Assembly (NCBI RefSeq): GCF_900101625.1
Contig: NZ_FMYZ01000010.1
Coordinates: 62,001 to 126,000, forward strand
Reading direction: 5' to 3'
Length of the DNA: 64,000 nt
Source: Cupriavidus sp. YR651
GTDB taxonomy: Bacteria > Pseudomonadota > Gammaproteobacteria > Burkholderiales > Burkholderiaceae
Shown here: positions 1-8,430 of the stretch, piece after piece
Layout of the letters: every line of letters starts with the position of its first letter
Position numbering within the stretch: the stretch's first letter is position 1
Position numbers and translations under genes: made by a program
Notes under the pieces: generated by a model
What the model was told of the DNA's origin: nothing
Seen by the model: only the letters and a program-made list of their open reading frames with translations
Databases searched by the model: none

Positions 1-643
1 GCTGATGGTGACGCTGGGCATCGGCCTGATGCTGTTCGAAGCGGCCAACAAGGCCGCGTTCCTGACAGGCGGCGTCGATGGCCTGTCCGGCGTGACGATG
101 GGCAAGGTCCTGGGCCTGTTCGAGTTCGATCTGTTCGGCAAGACGGCCTATCTCTACAGCCTGGCCGTGTTGTTCGTGATCTTCGTGCTGGCGCGCCGGC
201 TGGTGGCGTCGCCATTTGGGCTGTCGCTGCGCGGCGTGCGCGAAGGGGTGCGTCGCATGCCGGCGCTTGGCGCCAACGTCCCCCGCCGGCTGGCTGCCGT
301 GTTCACCGTGGCGGCCGCCATCGCGGGCGTGGCCGGTGGGCTGCTGGCGCAGACCACGCAGTTCGTCGGCATGGATGTGCTGGGCTTTCCCCGCTCGGCG
401 GAACTGCTCGTCATGCTGGTGCTGGGCGGCACGGGCCGGCTCTACGGCGCGCTGGTCGGCGCCGCGCTGTTCATGATCGCGCAGGACGTGCTGGCCGGCA
501 TCAATCCGGTCTACTGGCAGTTCTGGATCGGCCTGCTTCTGGTGGTGATGGTGCTGTTCGCGAAAGGCGGCGTGATGGGCGCGGTGGCTGCCCTGAGCGC
601 GCGCGCGGCGCGGCGCCGCGAACGGAAGGAGGGCGACGCATGA
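1..643 (+). CDS. livM: Branched-chain amino-acid type ABC transporter permease (LivM-like), 5' end cut by the window
   Basis: This is the C-terminal part of an inner-membrane permease of the LivM type. The frame is open to the left edge, so the ATG at position 5 is probably internal. About 213 residues are present where full LivM proteins usually have 300 or more. Several hydrophobic segments are visible, with the loop motif region around GANVPRR that contacts the ATPases, and an Arg-rich cytoplasmic tail. The stop overlaps the livG start (ATGA at 640-643), showing translational coupling with the two ATPases. The substrate cannot be read from this fragment. UrtC (urea) is a related alternative, but no urea-related gene is in view. 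Confidence 0.88.
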   Translation, partial: LMVTLGIGLMLFEAANKAAFLTGGVDGLSGVTMGKVLGLFEFDLFGKTAYLYSLAVLFVIFVLARRLVASPFGLSLRGVREGVRRMPALGANVPRRLAAVFTVAAAIAGVAGGLLAQTTQFVGMDVLGFPRSAELLVMLVLGGTGRLYGALVGAALFMIAQDVLAGINPVYWQFWIGLLLVVMVLFAKGGVMGAVAALSARAARRRERKEGDA

Positions 644-1392
644 CCGCCACGCTCCGCACGGAAGGGCTCGGCAAGTCCTGGGGCGCCTTTGCGGCCAACA
701 GGGATATCTCGCTGAGCTTTGCCCCGGGCGCGCGCCACGCGCTGATCGGCCCCAATGGCGCCGGCAAGACGACCTTCATCAATCTGCTGACGGGTGCATT
801 GCCGCCGTCCGCGGGGCGGATCTGGCTGGGCGACCAGGACATCACGACGATGCCCCAGCACGCGCGCGTGCGCCTGGGCATGACGCGGACCTTCCAGATC
901 AACACGCTGTTTCCCGGGCTGACGGTGCTGGAATCCGTGGTGCTTGCCGTGGCCGAACGCACCGGCAGGTCGCGCGTCTGGATGCGGACCGTGGCCGCGC
1001 AGTCCGACGTGATCGACGAGGCCATGGCGGTGCTGACCATGCTGCGGCTGGATGCCGATGCGGACGTGGCCACCCGGCAGTTGCCCTACGGCAAGCAACG
1101 CCTGCTGGAGATAGCGCTGGCGCTGGCCACGAAGCCGTCGATCCTGTTGCTGGACGAACCCGCCGCCGGCATTCCGGCTGGCGAGAGCGCGGAGTTGTTC
1201 GCGGTGATTGCGGCACTGCCGCGCGAGATCACCATCGTCTTTATCGAGCACGACATGGACCTGGTGTTTCGCTTTGCCGAGCGCATCACGGTGCTGGTGG
1301 GCGGCCGCGTGCTGACCGAGGGCACTCCCGCCGAGATTGCCGCGGACCCGCGCGTGAAAGAGGTCTACCTCGGGGAGGCCGCCCATGACTGA
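640..1392 (+). CDS. livG: ABC transporter ATP-binding protein, LivG type
   Basis: Cytoplasmic ATPase that powers a branched-chain amino-acid type importer. Walker A is GPNGAGKTT (residues 37-45), the signature region is LPYGKQRLLEIA (about 148-159) and Walker B is ILLLDEP (168-174). The length of 250 aa is normal for LivG. The signature has YGKQ in place of the usual SGGQ, as is common in LivG proteins. It sits between livM and livF with overlaps on both sides (4 nt and 8 nt), so the three genes are one operon. The transported compound is not determined by this subunit. Confidence 0.93.
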   Translation: MTATLRTEGLGKSWGAFAANRDISLSFAPGARHALIGPNGAGKTTFINLLTGALPPSAGRIWLGDQDITTMPQHARVRLGMTRTFQINTLFPGLTVLESVVLAVAERTGRSRVWMRTVAAQSDVIDEAMAVLTMLRLDADADVATRQLPYGKQRLLEIALALATKPSILLLDEPAAGIPAGESAELFAVIAALPREITIVFIEHDMDLVFRFAERITVLVGGRVLTEGTPAEIAADPRVKEVYLGEAAHD

Positions 1393-2086
1393 TCTGCTGA
1401 GGCTGGAGGGCGTGAGCGCCGGCTACGGCGATGCGGTCGTGCTCGACGGCATCGACCTGACGCTGGGCGCCGGCGAGAGTCTGGCGCTGCTGGGTCGCAA
1501 TGGCGTGGGCAAGACGACGTTGCTGGCCACGCTGATGGGATTCACGCGGCTGCGGCGCGGCACGCTGCACTGGCAAGGCCAGGATATGTCGAAGCTGGCG
1601 ACGCACCGGCGGGCGCAGGGTGGCATCGGCTGGGTGCCGCAGGAGCGGTGGGTGTTCCCGTCCCTGACCGTGGCCGAGCATCTCAGCGCCGTGGCCCGGC
1701 CGGGGCCGTGGGACATCCCGCGCATCTACCAGATTTTTCCGAGGCTGGAGGAACGCCAGCGCAACCTTGGCAACCAGTTGTCGGGTGGCGAGCAGCAGAT
1801 GCTGGCGATCGCGCGGGCGCTGATGGTCAATCCGTCGCTGTTGTTGCTGGACGAGCCGATGGAAGGCCTGGCGCCCATCATCGTCCAGGAACTGCAACGC
1901 GTGATCGGCAGGCTGATTGCCGACAGTGGCATGGCCGTCATCGTGGTGGAGCAGCACGCGCGCCTGGCGCTGGCGATGACGCGGCGGGCGATGGTGCTGG
2001 ACCGGGGCAAGGTGGTCCATGCATCGGACAGCGCGGCATTGCTGGCGGACAAGGCGCTGCTGGACGGACTGGTCACGGTGCGGTAG
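1385..2086 (+). CDS. livF: ABC transporter ATP-binding protein, LivF type
   Basis: Second ATPase of the LivGF pair, 233 aa. Walker A is GRNGVGKTT (residues 37-45), the signature is LSGGEQQMLAIARAL and Walker B is LLLLDEP. It overlaps the end of livG by 8 nt. It is the last gene of the operon in this orientation and is followed by a candidate terminator at 2121-2140. A substrate-binding protein of the same transporter class is encoded separately at 5135-6316 on the other strand and could serve this importer. That link is inferred from class and proximity only. Confidence 0.93.
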   Translation: MTDLLRLEGVSAGYGDAVVLDGIDLTLGAGESLALLGRNGVGKTTLLATLMGFTRLRRGTLHWQGQDMSKLATHRRAQGGIGWVPQERWVFPSLTVAEHLSAVARPGPWDIPRIYQIFPRLEERQRNLGNQLSGGEQQMLAIARALMVNPSLLLLDEPMEGLAPIIVQELQRVIGRLIADSGMAVIVVEQHARLALAMTRRAMVLDRGKVVHASDSAALLADKALLDGLVTVR

Positions 2087-2120
2087 CCGGCGGGGCTGCG
2101 GGTTTGCGGTTGCTACTCGT

Positions 2121-2140
2121 TCGGAAACGTCCGATTTTTT
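2121..2140 (+). terminator. Candidate Rho-independent terminator after livF
   Basis: A short stem (TCGGA / TCCGA) with loop AACG is followed directly by six T residues, 35 nt after the livF stop. The stem is only 5 bp, so strength is uncertain. The rest of 2141-2366 shows no gene. Confidence 0.5.
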
Positions 2141-2366
2141 CAGATTTGTCTCATATCCGGCCACGAGACCGGATTCCAGAATGCAGGGGTCGCCACGCAA
2201 GCGGCGATGCGGGTGGCAACGCCCGCGGGGCGAGGTGTCGAGGACCCGGGACCCGGGGACCGGCGCCTCCTGTCTGCTTATCTTCTGGAGTCCAATATGC
2301 ATCGATCCAATCGCTATGCCTGCATCTTACCCACCGGTCCGGCCAGCCTTGCGGGGAGCCTGGTTC

Positions 2367-2621
2367 ATGGATAGGGCGACGCCTGATACCGCGCCGTCAG
2401 GTCCCCGCATCGGGCACGGCGCCCGGCCAATCTTCGACGGACCACCGTCACCGCGCAGCATCGCGTACCGGCAACTGGTGCGGGTGGACGGCGCGCTCGG
2501 CGTGGTCAGCGTCGCCATGGAAGGCGCGGCCTCGCCGGAGTTTTCCAATGAGGGGGCGGCGTTGATCCTGCGACTGATACGGCGGGAAATGGCGCGAGCG
2601 GTCGAGGCGCTCAAGTTGTAG
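2367..2621 (+). CDS. Small protein of unknown function
   Basis: An 84-residue open frame starting at an ATG preceded by GGGGAG at a suitable distance. The N-terminal 30 residues are Pro/Gly-rich. The C-terminal half looks like a folded alpha/beta segment (a hydrophobic stretch around residues 40-55, then an amphipathic helix rich in Arg, Leu and Ala). I do not recognise a family. It lies in the same direction between livF and an acetyltransferase. An upstream in-frame extension exists but overlaps livF and has poor composition. Confidence 0.45.
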   Translation: MDRATPDTAPSGPRIGHGARPIFDGPPSPRSIAYRQLVRVDGALGVVSVAMEGAASPEFSNEGAALILRLIRREMARAVEALKL

Positions 2622-2711
2622 TCCGGCACGGGCCGGGGTGGGTGCGGCGTCCTCGCGCGCCCGCTCCGGGGTACCATGCCAGTCCCGCTATCCACACGAG
2701 TAGCCCTGAAC

Positions 2712-3170
2712 ATGGATGTCCGCGCGCTTCAGCCCGACGATCTGGACCTGGTTTGCCGCCACCGCGAGGCGATGTTCCTCGAGGCTGGCTACGCGGCCGA
2801 CACGCTACGAACCATGACGGCGCATTTCCGGGACTGGCTGGCGCCACGACTCGTGGATGGCCGCTATTTTGGATTCTTGCTCATGGATGGCGATATGCCG
2901 GTGGCGGGCATCGGACTGATGGTCATCGACTGGCCGCCGCATCCCGCGCATCCCACGCAGGACAAGCGCGGCTATGTGTTGAATGTCTACGTCGAGCCGA
3001 CGCATCGCAAGCGCGGGCTGGCGCGCCAGCTCATGCGCCTGGCCGAAGCCGACTTCGCGCAACGGGGGCTCGGCTTCACAATCCTCCACGCCACGGAAAT
3101 GGGCCGGCCGCTCTATGCCGGGATGGGATGGGGGCAGACGTCGGAAATGGCCAAAAAGCTGGGCGACTGA
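2712..3170 (+). CDS. GNAT-family N-acetyltransferase
   Basis: About 152 aa with the GNAT fold. The N-terminal part has the typical start (DVRALQPDDLDLV). The acetyl-CoA binding motif A follows the YVLNVYVEPTHRKRGLARQL stretch, with the R/Q-x-x-G-x-A core RKRGLA, then LGFTILHATEMGRPLYAGMGW as motif B. Substrate is unknown. An in-frame ATG 36 nt upstream (2676) is an alternative start; neither has a strong ribosome site. The gene stands alone, facing the cytochrome and dehydrogenase pair on the other strand. Confidence 0.85.
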   Translation: MDVRALQPDDLDLVCRHREAMFLEAGYAADTLRTMTAHFRDWLAPRLVDGRYFGFLLMDGDMPVAGIGLMVIDWPPHPAHPTQDKRGYVLNVYVEPTHRKRGLARQLMRLAEADFAQRGLGFTILHATEMGRPLYAGMGWGQTSEMAKKLGD

Positions 3171-3186
3171 ACAGCGCCCGCCCGCT

Positions 3187-3219
3187 TGTCAGTCCGCATG
3201 TCAGTCCATTTGTCTGCCA
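3187..3219. repeat. Three degenerate 12-bp tandem units between two convergent stops
   Basis: On the plus strand the units start TGTCAGTCC (3187), TGTCAGTCC (3199) and TGTCTGCCA (3211). They lie between the stop of the acetyltransferase (3168-3170) and the stop of the cytochrome c (3235-3237). They resemble the stop-codon-associated arrays elsewhere in this window, but neither stop is included. Confidence 0.6.
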
Positions 3220-3234
3220 GTTCCAGCGTGGCCG

Positions 3235-3543
3235 CTACGGCTTGAGTGCGCTGTAGAAGGCGGCGAGATTGGCTATGTCGGCGTCGCTCAGCGGCTTGGC
3301 CATCGTGTTCATCATGTCGTCCTTCCGCGCGCCGGTCTTGTAGTCTTTCAGCGCCTTGACCAGGTATTGCTCGTTCTGACCCGCCAGGTGCGGCGCCTCG
3401 GGCAGCTTGGACTTGCCGTCCAGGCCGTGGCAGGCCTGGCACTGGAGGGCTTTCGCGCGGCCGGCCTGGGCGTCGGCAGCCAGCGCCGGGGCGCTGGCGA
3501 TGGCCGACAAGACCCATGCGGCCGCCATCCACTTCCGTGTCAC
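3235..3543 (-). CDS. Class I c-type cytochrome, exported
   Basis: A 102-residue protein starting at GTG (3543-3541) that overlaps the stop of the upstream dehydrogenase by 4 nt (GTGA). Residues 1-23 form a Sec signal peptide ending ALA-AD. The haem site is CQACH (about residues 35-39), and a Met-rich stretch (DDMMNTMAKPLSDADI) supplies the distal ligand and the usual C-terminal helix. It is a small periplasmic electron carrier. The coupled gene order indicates that it accepts electrons from the PQQ-type sugar dehydrogenase. Confidence 0.9.
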   Translation of the reverse strand: MTRKWMAAAWVLSAIASAPALAADAQAGRAKALQCQACHGLDGKSKLPEAPHLAGQNEQYLVKALKDYKTGARKDDMMNTMAKPLSDADIANLAAFYSALKP

Positions 3544-4793
3544 TTGGCCCCCGCGTACGAGATGCGATAGATCGCGCCGGCGTAGTCGTCGGACACCAGC
3601 AAGGAACCATCCTGCAATTGTTGGACGTCGACCGGGCGACCCATGTATTCGCCGTTGGGCGTCAGCCAGCCTTCCGCAAACACTTCGGTCTCGCCGACGG
3701 TGCCGTCCGACTTGACGGCGGTGTACATCACGCGTGCGCCAATCGGCTTGGTCCGGTTCCACGACCCATGCTCGGCCGCGAACACGCCGCCCTGGTACTT
3801 GGCCGGGAACATCTTGCCCGTATAGAAGGACATGCCAAGATCCGCGGCGTGCGCGGCGTACTCCACCACCGGAAATACGACGCCGGCTGGTGGCGTGGCG
3901 TCCTTGTATTCCACGGTCCGTACCTTGCCGCCGCCATACCACGGGAAGCCAAAGTTCTCGCCGGCCTTGCTGGCGCGGTTCAGCTCGCCCGGGGGCTGGT
4001 CGTCGCCCATGCCGTCCACCTGGTTGTCGGTGAACCAGAGCGACTTGTCGGCGGGATTGAAGTCGAGACCCACGGAGTTGCGCACGCCGTGGGCGTAGAC
4101 CTCGCGGTTCTTGCCGTCCTGGTCGATGCGGATAATGCCCGCCAGCCCGTTCTTGTCGAGCGCGGCCAGCTTGTCCTTGGGCGGCACGTTCCACGGCTGC
4201 CCCAGCGCGACGTAGAGTTTCTTGTCCGGTCCGACGCGGCAGGCGCGCGCGCCGTGGTTGAAGCTCTCGAACTCGGTCGGGATCAGCTTGCCCTGGGGCA
4301 CCACCACGCCGGCGGCCACGTCGGGGCCGCCCTCGCCGAAGAACTGGGCGGCGGGGAAGGCGAGCACACGATTCTGCTCTGCCACGTACAGGATGCCGTC
4401 CGGCGAGAAGCAGACCCCGTTGGGCACCTTGAACGTGATGGAATTGGCGAAGGACACCACGTCATCGGCCACGCGGCGCTTGGTGCGGTCCGTTACCTGC
4501 CAGACGCGCGTCTTGCGGGTGCCGACGAACACCACGCCGGTCGACGGCTCGATGGCCATGTGGCGCGCATCGGGCACCACGGCGAACAGCTCGATCTTGA
4601 AACCCTGCGGCAGCTTGATGGCCTTCAGGTTCTCGCGGATCGCGTCGGCGCGCGGTCCGGTCTGCGGCACCGATTCAGCCGGGGCCGTCCCGGTTGGCTT
4701 GAAGCTCTGGAGTTTCTGGAGGTTGTCCGCGGCGATGGCGGGTACCGCCGCCACGAGCAATGCCGCGGCGACGGAAATGGCTGTGCTGGTCAT
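3540..4793 (-). CDS. PQQ-dependent aldose/sorbosone-type dehydrogenase, periplasmic
   Basis: A 417-aa exported six-bladed beta-propeller of the glucose/sorbosone dehydrogenase family. Residues 1-22 are a signal peptide ending AIA-AD. Visible family features are the EPSTGVVFVGTR blade, the FNHGARACRVGPDKKLYVALG segment and GVRNSVGLDFNPADKSLWFTDN, which supply the PQQ and catalytic His/Arg residues. It is translationally coupled to a c-type cytochrome. The reaction is expected to be oxidation of an aldose at C1 in the periplasm. The natural substrate is not readable. Its closeness to the amino-sugar-acid cluster at 6.5-13.9 kb is suggestive. Confidence 0.88.
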   Translation of the reverse strand: MTSTAISVAAALLVAAVPAIAADNLQKLQSFKPTGTAPAESVPQTGPRADAIRENLKAIKLPQGFKIELFAVVPDARHMAIEPSTGVVFVGTRKTRVWQVTDRTKRRVADDVVSFANSITFKVPNGVCFSPDGILYVAEQNRVLAFPAAQFFGEGGPDVAAGVVVPQGKLIPTEFESFNHGARACRVGPDKKLYVALGQPWNVPPKDKLAALDKNGLAGIIRIDQDGKNREVYAHGVRNSVGLDFNPADKSLWFTDNQVDGMGDDQPPGELNRASKAGENFGFPWYGGGKVRTVEYKDATPPAGVVFPVVEYAAHAADLGMSFYTGKMFPAKYQGGVFAAEHGSWNRTKPIGARVMYTAVKSDGTVGETEVFAEGWLTPNGEYMGRPVDVQQLQDGSLLVSDDYAGAIYRISYAGAK

Positions 4794-5007
4794 CTTGATG
4801 TCTCCGGAGATGTCTTATTTGACTTATTGGCGCCCGCGGCTGCGAAAGGAACACCATCCGGACCGGCGCATCAAGCGGCTGAGCGGCTTCTCGCGCGGCG
4901 GATCCCCTGCCTACGGGGGTATAGCAAGACGATCTTAGGACAAGAATCCAGACCGGGGTATTGCACGTTGTTGACCGCGCAATAAAAGATTTCGAAGCGG
5001 GTGAAAT

Positions 5008-5046
5008 CCGGCTGCGGGCCGGCGGATTCCACCGGCCCGCAGCCGG
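5008..5046. terminator. Perfect 15-bp inverted repeat, probable terminator hairpin
   Basis: Arms CCGGCTGCGGGCCGG (5008-5022) and its exact complement (5032-5046) enclose a 9-nt loop. It lies 89 nt downstream of the substrate-binding protein gene (minus strand), with an A/T-rich run (TTTATT region, 4980-4990) further along. It most likely ends that transcript. The rest of 4794-5134 has no gene; the part next to 5135 is the tandem repeat listed separately. Confidence 0.6.
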
Positions 5047-5074
5047 GCGGCGCTCGCCAGCCGGCAGGCCGCGC

Positions 5075-5146
5075 TGGTTTGCCGAATGACTTGCCGAACG
5101 ACTTTCCGGATTGGTTGCCGGCTTGGTTGCCGGACTACTTGCCGGA
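5075..5146 (-). repeat. Six degenerate 12-bp tandem units starting in the last codons of a gene
   Basis: Read on the minus strand, six consecutive 12-mers run without gaps from 5146 down to 5075. Unit 1 is TCCGGCAAGTAG, which is the last three codons plus the stop of the substrate-binding protein. Units 2 to 6 are TCCGGCAACCAA, GCCGGCAACCAA, TCCGGAAAGTCG, TTCGGCAAGTCA and TTCGGCAAACCA. The period keeps the reading frame, so readthrough would add SGNQ/SGKS-like tetrapeptides. Confidence 0.85.
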
Positions 5147-6316
5147 ATCCTTCACGCCTTCGAACTTGTCGAACTCGACGTTGTAGAGCTCGCCGTTGAT
5201 CTTTTCCACTTTGCGGATGTAGACGGTCTGGATGACATCGCGCGTGGCCGAATCGATCGTGATGCCGCCACGGGGGCTTTGCAGCTTCATGCCCTTGAGG
5301 GCGGCCAGGAACTTGTCGCCATCGGTTACGCCATTGGTCTTTTTCAGGGCCTCGTAGATGGCGCCCATGCCGTCAAAGGCGGCCACGGCCATGAAATTGG
5401 GCCGGCCCGCGCCCGGGTTGGCTTCCGCGAAGGCTTTCAGGAACGCCTTGTTTTCCTTCGAATCATGCGCGGCGGAGTAGTGGAACGACGTAATCACGCC
5501 CAGCGTGGCATCGCCCATGGCCGGCAGCACGTGATCGTCAGTCAGGTCGCCGGTGGCGATCACCCGGATGCCGGCCTCGGACAGGCCGCGTTCGCGGAAG
5601 CCTTTCATGAACGCGACACCCTGCTCGCCGGCAGGCAGGAACAGGAAGACGGCCTCTGGCCGGGCGTCCTTGATGCGCTGGATGAACGGGGCAAACTCGG
5701 GATTGCGCAGCGGCACGCGGATCGATTCGACAATCTGGCCACCGCCGCCCAGGAAGTTGGTCTTGAACGCCGTCTCCGCGTCGATGCCCGGCGCGTAGTC
5801 CGCCACCAGCGTGACCACCTTCCTGATGTTGTTGCGCACGGCCCAGGTGGCCATCGGGGCTGAAATCTGCGGCAACGTCATCGACACGCGCGCGATGTAG
5901 TTCGACTTGGTCGTGATGACGGAAGACGCCGCGTTGAAGATCACCATGGGCTTTTTCGCCTGTTCGGCGATCGGCGCCACGGCCAGCGCCTCGGGCGTCA
6001 GGCCGAAGCCTGCCAGGATGTCCACCTTGTCACGTACCACCAGCTCCTGCGCCAGGCGCTTGGCCACGTCGGGGACCGGGCCGGTGGTGTCCTTCATGAT
6101 GATCTGGATCTTGCGGCCCGCCACGGTGTCGCCATGCAGCTTCTGCCAGGCCTTGATGCCGCCTTCCATCTGCTTGCCATAGTCGGCGAAGCTGCCGGAA
6201 AACGGGGCGATCAGGCCGATCTTGACCGGGTCGGCGGCGTGGCTGGCAAGGGGGGATGCGAAGACGGCGAGGGCGCCGCACGCCAGCATGGCGCGCCGCA
6301 GCGGACGGAAAATCAT
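5135..6316 (-). CDS. ABC transporter substrate-binding protein, branched-chain amino-acid class (periplasmic binding protein type 1)
   Basis: A 393-aa exported binding protein. Residues 1-27 are a signal peptide (RPLRRAM start, ending SHA-AD), followed by VKIGLIAPFSGSFADYG, the classic LivJ/AmiC-like opening. The start at 6316 is chosen because GGGAGAC lies just upstream; a longer frame has no site. Cargo may be an amino acid, a urea-like compound or an aromatic acid. It lies 160 nt downstream of the GntP permease gene on the same strand but has its own ribosome site. It may belong to the LivMGF importer at 1-2086. Confidence 0.88.
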   Translation of the reverse strand: MIFRPLRRAMLACGALAVFASPLASHAADPVKIGLIAPFSGSFADYGKQMEGGIKAWQKLHGDTVAGRKIQIIMKDTTGPVPDVAKRLAQELVVRDKVDILAGFGLTPEALAVAPIAEQAKKPMVIFNAASSVITTKSNYIARVSMTLPQISAPMATWAVRNNIRKVVTLVADYAPGIDAETAFKTNFLGGGGQIVESIRVPLRNPEFAPFIQRIKDARPEAVFLFLPAGEQGVAFMKGFRERGLSEAGIRVIATGDLTDDHVLPAMGDATLGVITSFHYSAAHDSKENKAFLKAFAEANPGAGRPNFMAVAAFDGMGAIYEALKKTNGVTDGDKFLAALKGMKLQSPRGGITIDSATRDVIQTVYIRKVEKINGELYNVEFDKFEGVKDSGK

Positions 6317-6456
6317 GGATGTCTCCCGGAAGTGCAGCATCGGACGGCTGCATCGAGCAAGGAGTGTATGGGGCGGCGGAGGGCGGCGCAATCCCGGCAG
6401 GTACCGGGTTTGCCCACCCTCCGTCGGCTGGGCGCCACGGGGGAGCCCAGGCTGGG

Positions 6457-6476
6457 CCCCGCGCCGGGGCGCGGGG
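6457..6476 (-). terminator. GC-rich hairpin after the gntP-type permease
   Basis: Arms CCCCGCGCC and GGCGCGGGG separated by 2 nt lie directly downstream of the permease stop (6479-6481, minus strand). No U-tract follows, so it may slow RNA polymerase or stabilise the 3' end rather than terminate on its own. Confidence 0.4.
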
Positions 6477-6478
6477 GA

Positions 6479-7840
6479 TCAGACGACGGTCGCGAGGCCC
6501 AGCGTCAGCAGCAGAGCAACCACCGAAATGAGCGTTTCGCAGACCGTCCAGGTCTTGAAGGTCTGCGTCACGGTCATGTTGAAGTACTCCTTGACCAGCC
6601 AGAAGCCGCCATCGTTCACGTGCGACAGGATCAGGGAGCCGGCGCCCGTGGTCAGGACCAGCAGTTCCGGCCGCGTGCCCGGAACGCTGGCGGCGATCGG
6701 GGCAACGATGCCGGCTGCGGTGGTCATGGCCACGGTGGCGGAGCCGGTGGCGATACGGATCATCACGGCGACCAGCCAGCCGAGCACCAGCACGGATACG
6801 TGCGCGTTGGTGGCTACGTCGACGATGGCGGTGGAGATGCCCGAGTCGCGCAGGATCCGGCCGAAGCCGCCGCCCGCGCCCACCACCAGCGTGATGATGG
6901 CGGTCGGCGCCACGCACTCGTTGGTGAACTTCAGGATCATGTCGCGGTTGAAGCCGCGCGCCTTGCCGAAGGTGTAGAAGCTGACCAGTGCCGCAATCAG
7001 CAGCGCCATCACCGAGTTGCCGATGAGCTTCAGGAAGTCATTGGCAAAGGTCTTCGGCGTGGTGAACAGGTCGGCCCAGCTGCCCACCAGCATCAGGATC
7101 ACCGGCAGCAGGATCGTGAACACGGTGATGCCGAAGCCCGGGAGCTGGTGCGTCGCCTGGACGGTGGGGTCTTCCTCGGTGAACTGCTCGGCCAGCGGAT
7201 TGACGTCCGGCAGCTTCACGTAGCGGTCCATCAGTTTGGCGAAGAGCGGGCCGGCGATGGCCGCCGTCGGGATGCCCACGATCAGCGCGAACAGGATGGT
7301 CTTGCCGATGTCGGCGCCGTAGGCCGTCACGGCGAGCAGGGCGGCCGGGTGGGGCGGGATCAGGCCGTGCACCACGGACAGGCCGGCCACCATCGGAATG
7401 CCGACGAGCACCATCGACGTGCCGGTGCGCTTGGCCACGTTGAACGCGATCGGGATCAGCAGCACGAAGCCGACTTCGAAGAACACCGGCAGGCCGACGA
7501 TGAACGCGATGGTCACCATTGCCCAGTGGACGTTCTTCTCGCCGAAAAAGTCGATCAGCGTCAGCGCAATGCGCTCCGCGCCGCCCGATTCGGCCATCAT
7601 CTTGCCGAGCATGGTGCCCAGCCCGATCACCAGCGCGATGTGGCCGAGCGTGCCGCCGACGCCGGCCTCGAGGGACTTGATGATGTCGCCCATCGGCATG
7701 CCAACGGCAAAGCCGAGCGCCACCGAGACCACCACCAGCGTGATGAAGGGATTGAGTTTGAACCTTGCAATCAGTATGACGAGCGCGATCACGGCGATCA
7801 GCGCATACACCAAGAGTGTGGTTCCGGTTACGGCACCCAT
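6479..7840 (-). CDS. GntP-family sugar-acid:H+ symporter
   Basis: A 453-aa inner-membrane permease with about 12 to 14 hydrophobic segments and GntP signatures such as GLSVVHGLIPPHPAAL and GSATVAMTTAAGIVAP. The start at 7840 follows AAGGAGACAAC, an excellent ribosome site; a much longer frame upstream is not used. GntP carriers import gluconate and related acids, some D-serine. It is the last gene of the minus-strand arm of the RpiR cluster. There it is the obvious uptake route for the sugar acid that the deacylase, lyase, kinase and aldolase would break down. Confidence 0.92.
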   Translation of the reverse strand: MGAVTGTTLLVYALIAVIALVILIARFKLNPFITLVVVSVALGFAVGMPMGDIIKSLEAGVGGTLGHIALVIGLGTMLGKMMAESGGAERIALTLIDFFGEKNVHWAMVTIAFIVGLPVFFEVGFVLLIPIAFNVAKRTGTSMVLVGIPMVAGLSVVHGLIPPHPAALLAVTAYGADIGKTILFALIVGIPTAAIAGPLFAKLMDRYVKLPDVNPLAEQFTEEDPTVQATHQLPGFGITVFTILLPVILMLVGSWADLFTTPKTFANDFLKLIGNSVMALLIAALVSFYTFGKARGFNRDMILKFTNECVAPTAIITLVVGAGGGFGRILRDSGISTAIVDVATNAHVSVLVLGWLVAVMIRIATGSATVAMTTAAGIVAPIAASVPGTRPELLVLTTGAGSLILSHVNDGGFWLVKEYFNMTVTQTFKTWTVCETLISVVALLLTLGLATVV

Positions 7841-7892
7841 GTTGTCTCCTTGTTGCGGGTGCCGCCCGCGAGGACGGTCCGCTTCCGCTATG

Positions 7893-7926
7893 AAAAGGCC
7901 GCTATGCGCTGTGTTGCGTAGCGGCC
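7893..7926 (-). terminator. Hairpin with U-tract between ridA and the permease gene
   Basis: GGCCGCTA (7897-7904) pairs with TAGCGGCC (7919-7926), with further partial pairing inside. On the minus strand the stem is followed by TTTT. It sits inside the presumed operon, so it may act as a partial terminator that lowers permease expression relative to the enzymes. Confidence 0.55.
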
Positions 7927-7988
7927 GGTTTAGAAAATCGGTTGGCTCACCGTGCGCCCGTGCGGGCGCTTCTTTCTGGCGCCGCGGC

Positions 7989-8381
7989 TCAGGCCGCGGG
8001 CTTCTTGTAGGCGATGCAGTCCACTTCGACCTTGCAGTCCACCACCATGCTGGACTGCACGCAGGCGCGGGCCGGCGGGTTGGCGCCGAAGTATTCCTTG
8101 AAGATCTTGTTGAACGAGGGGAAGTCGCGGGCGTCATCCAGCCATACGCCACAGCGCACCACGTGCTCCGGGCCGTAGCCGGCTTCGGCCAGGATGGCCA
8201 GCACGTTCTTGATGGCCTGGTGGGTCTGCGTCACGATGCCGCCTTCGATGACCTCGCCGTTGACCATCGGCACCTGGCCGGAAACGTACAGCCAGCCGTC
8301 GGCAGCGACCGCACGGGCAAACGGCATGTGCGAGCCGCCCTGGCCGGTGCCGCCCTCTACGCCGAAACGCTTGATGTCCAT
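7989..8381 (-). CDS. RidA/YjgF-family enamine/imine deaminase
   Basis: A 130-aa Rid protein, starting at 8381 behind AGGAG. The family core is visible: YVSGQVPM, the Arg-containing PARACVQSSMVV (the carboxylate-binding Arg of RidA) and KVEVDCIAYKK. At the position of the archetypal RidA catalytic Glu there appears to be Asp (VEVD instead of IEIE). RidA hydrolyses the reactive 2-aminoacrylate-like intermediates released by PLP-dependent dehydratases. Its position between a D-amino-acid deacylase and a permease, opposite a PLP lyase, fits a dedicated role in this pathway. Confidence 0.88.
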   Translation of the reverse strand: MDIKRFGVEGGTGQGGSHMPFARAVAADGWLYVSGQVPMVNGEVIEGGIVTQTHQAIKNVLAILAEAGYGPEHVVRCGVWLDDARDFPSFNKIFKEYFGANPPARACVQSSMVVDCKVEVDCIAYKKPAA

Positions 8382-8430
8382 GAAAACTCCTGAAAACGTG
8401 TGAAACGAATGAGTGACGTCGCGCGGGGCG

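Noticed and set aside
1..2086. A urea importer (urtCDE) instead of liv genes
   Set aside because: No urease or other urt genes are in view and the fragment cannot separate the two. The broader LivMGF label is safer.
6134..7921. A 595-codon plus-strand frame over the substrate-binding and GntP genes
   Set aside because: Its composition (Asp, His, Gln, Arg runs) is that of an antisense shadow. The minus-strand genes have clear motifs and ribosome sites.
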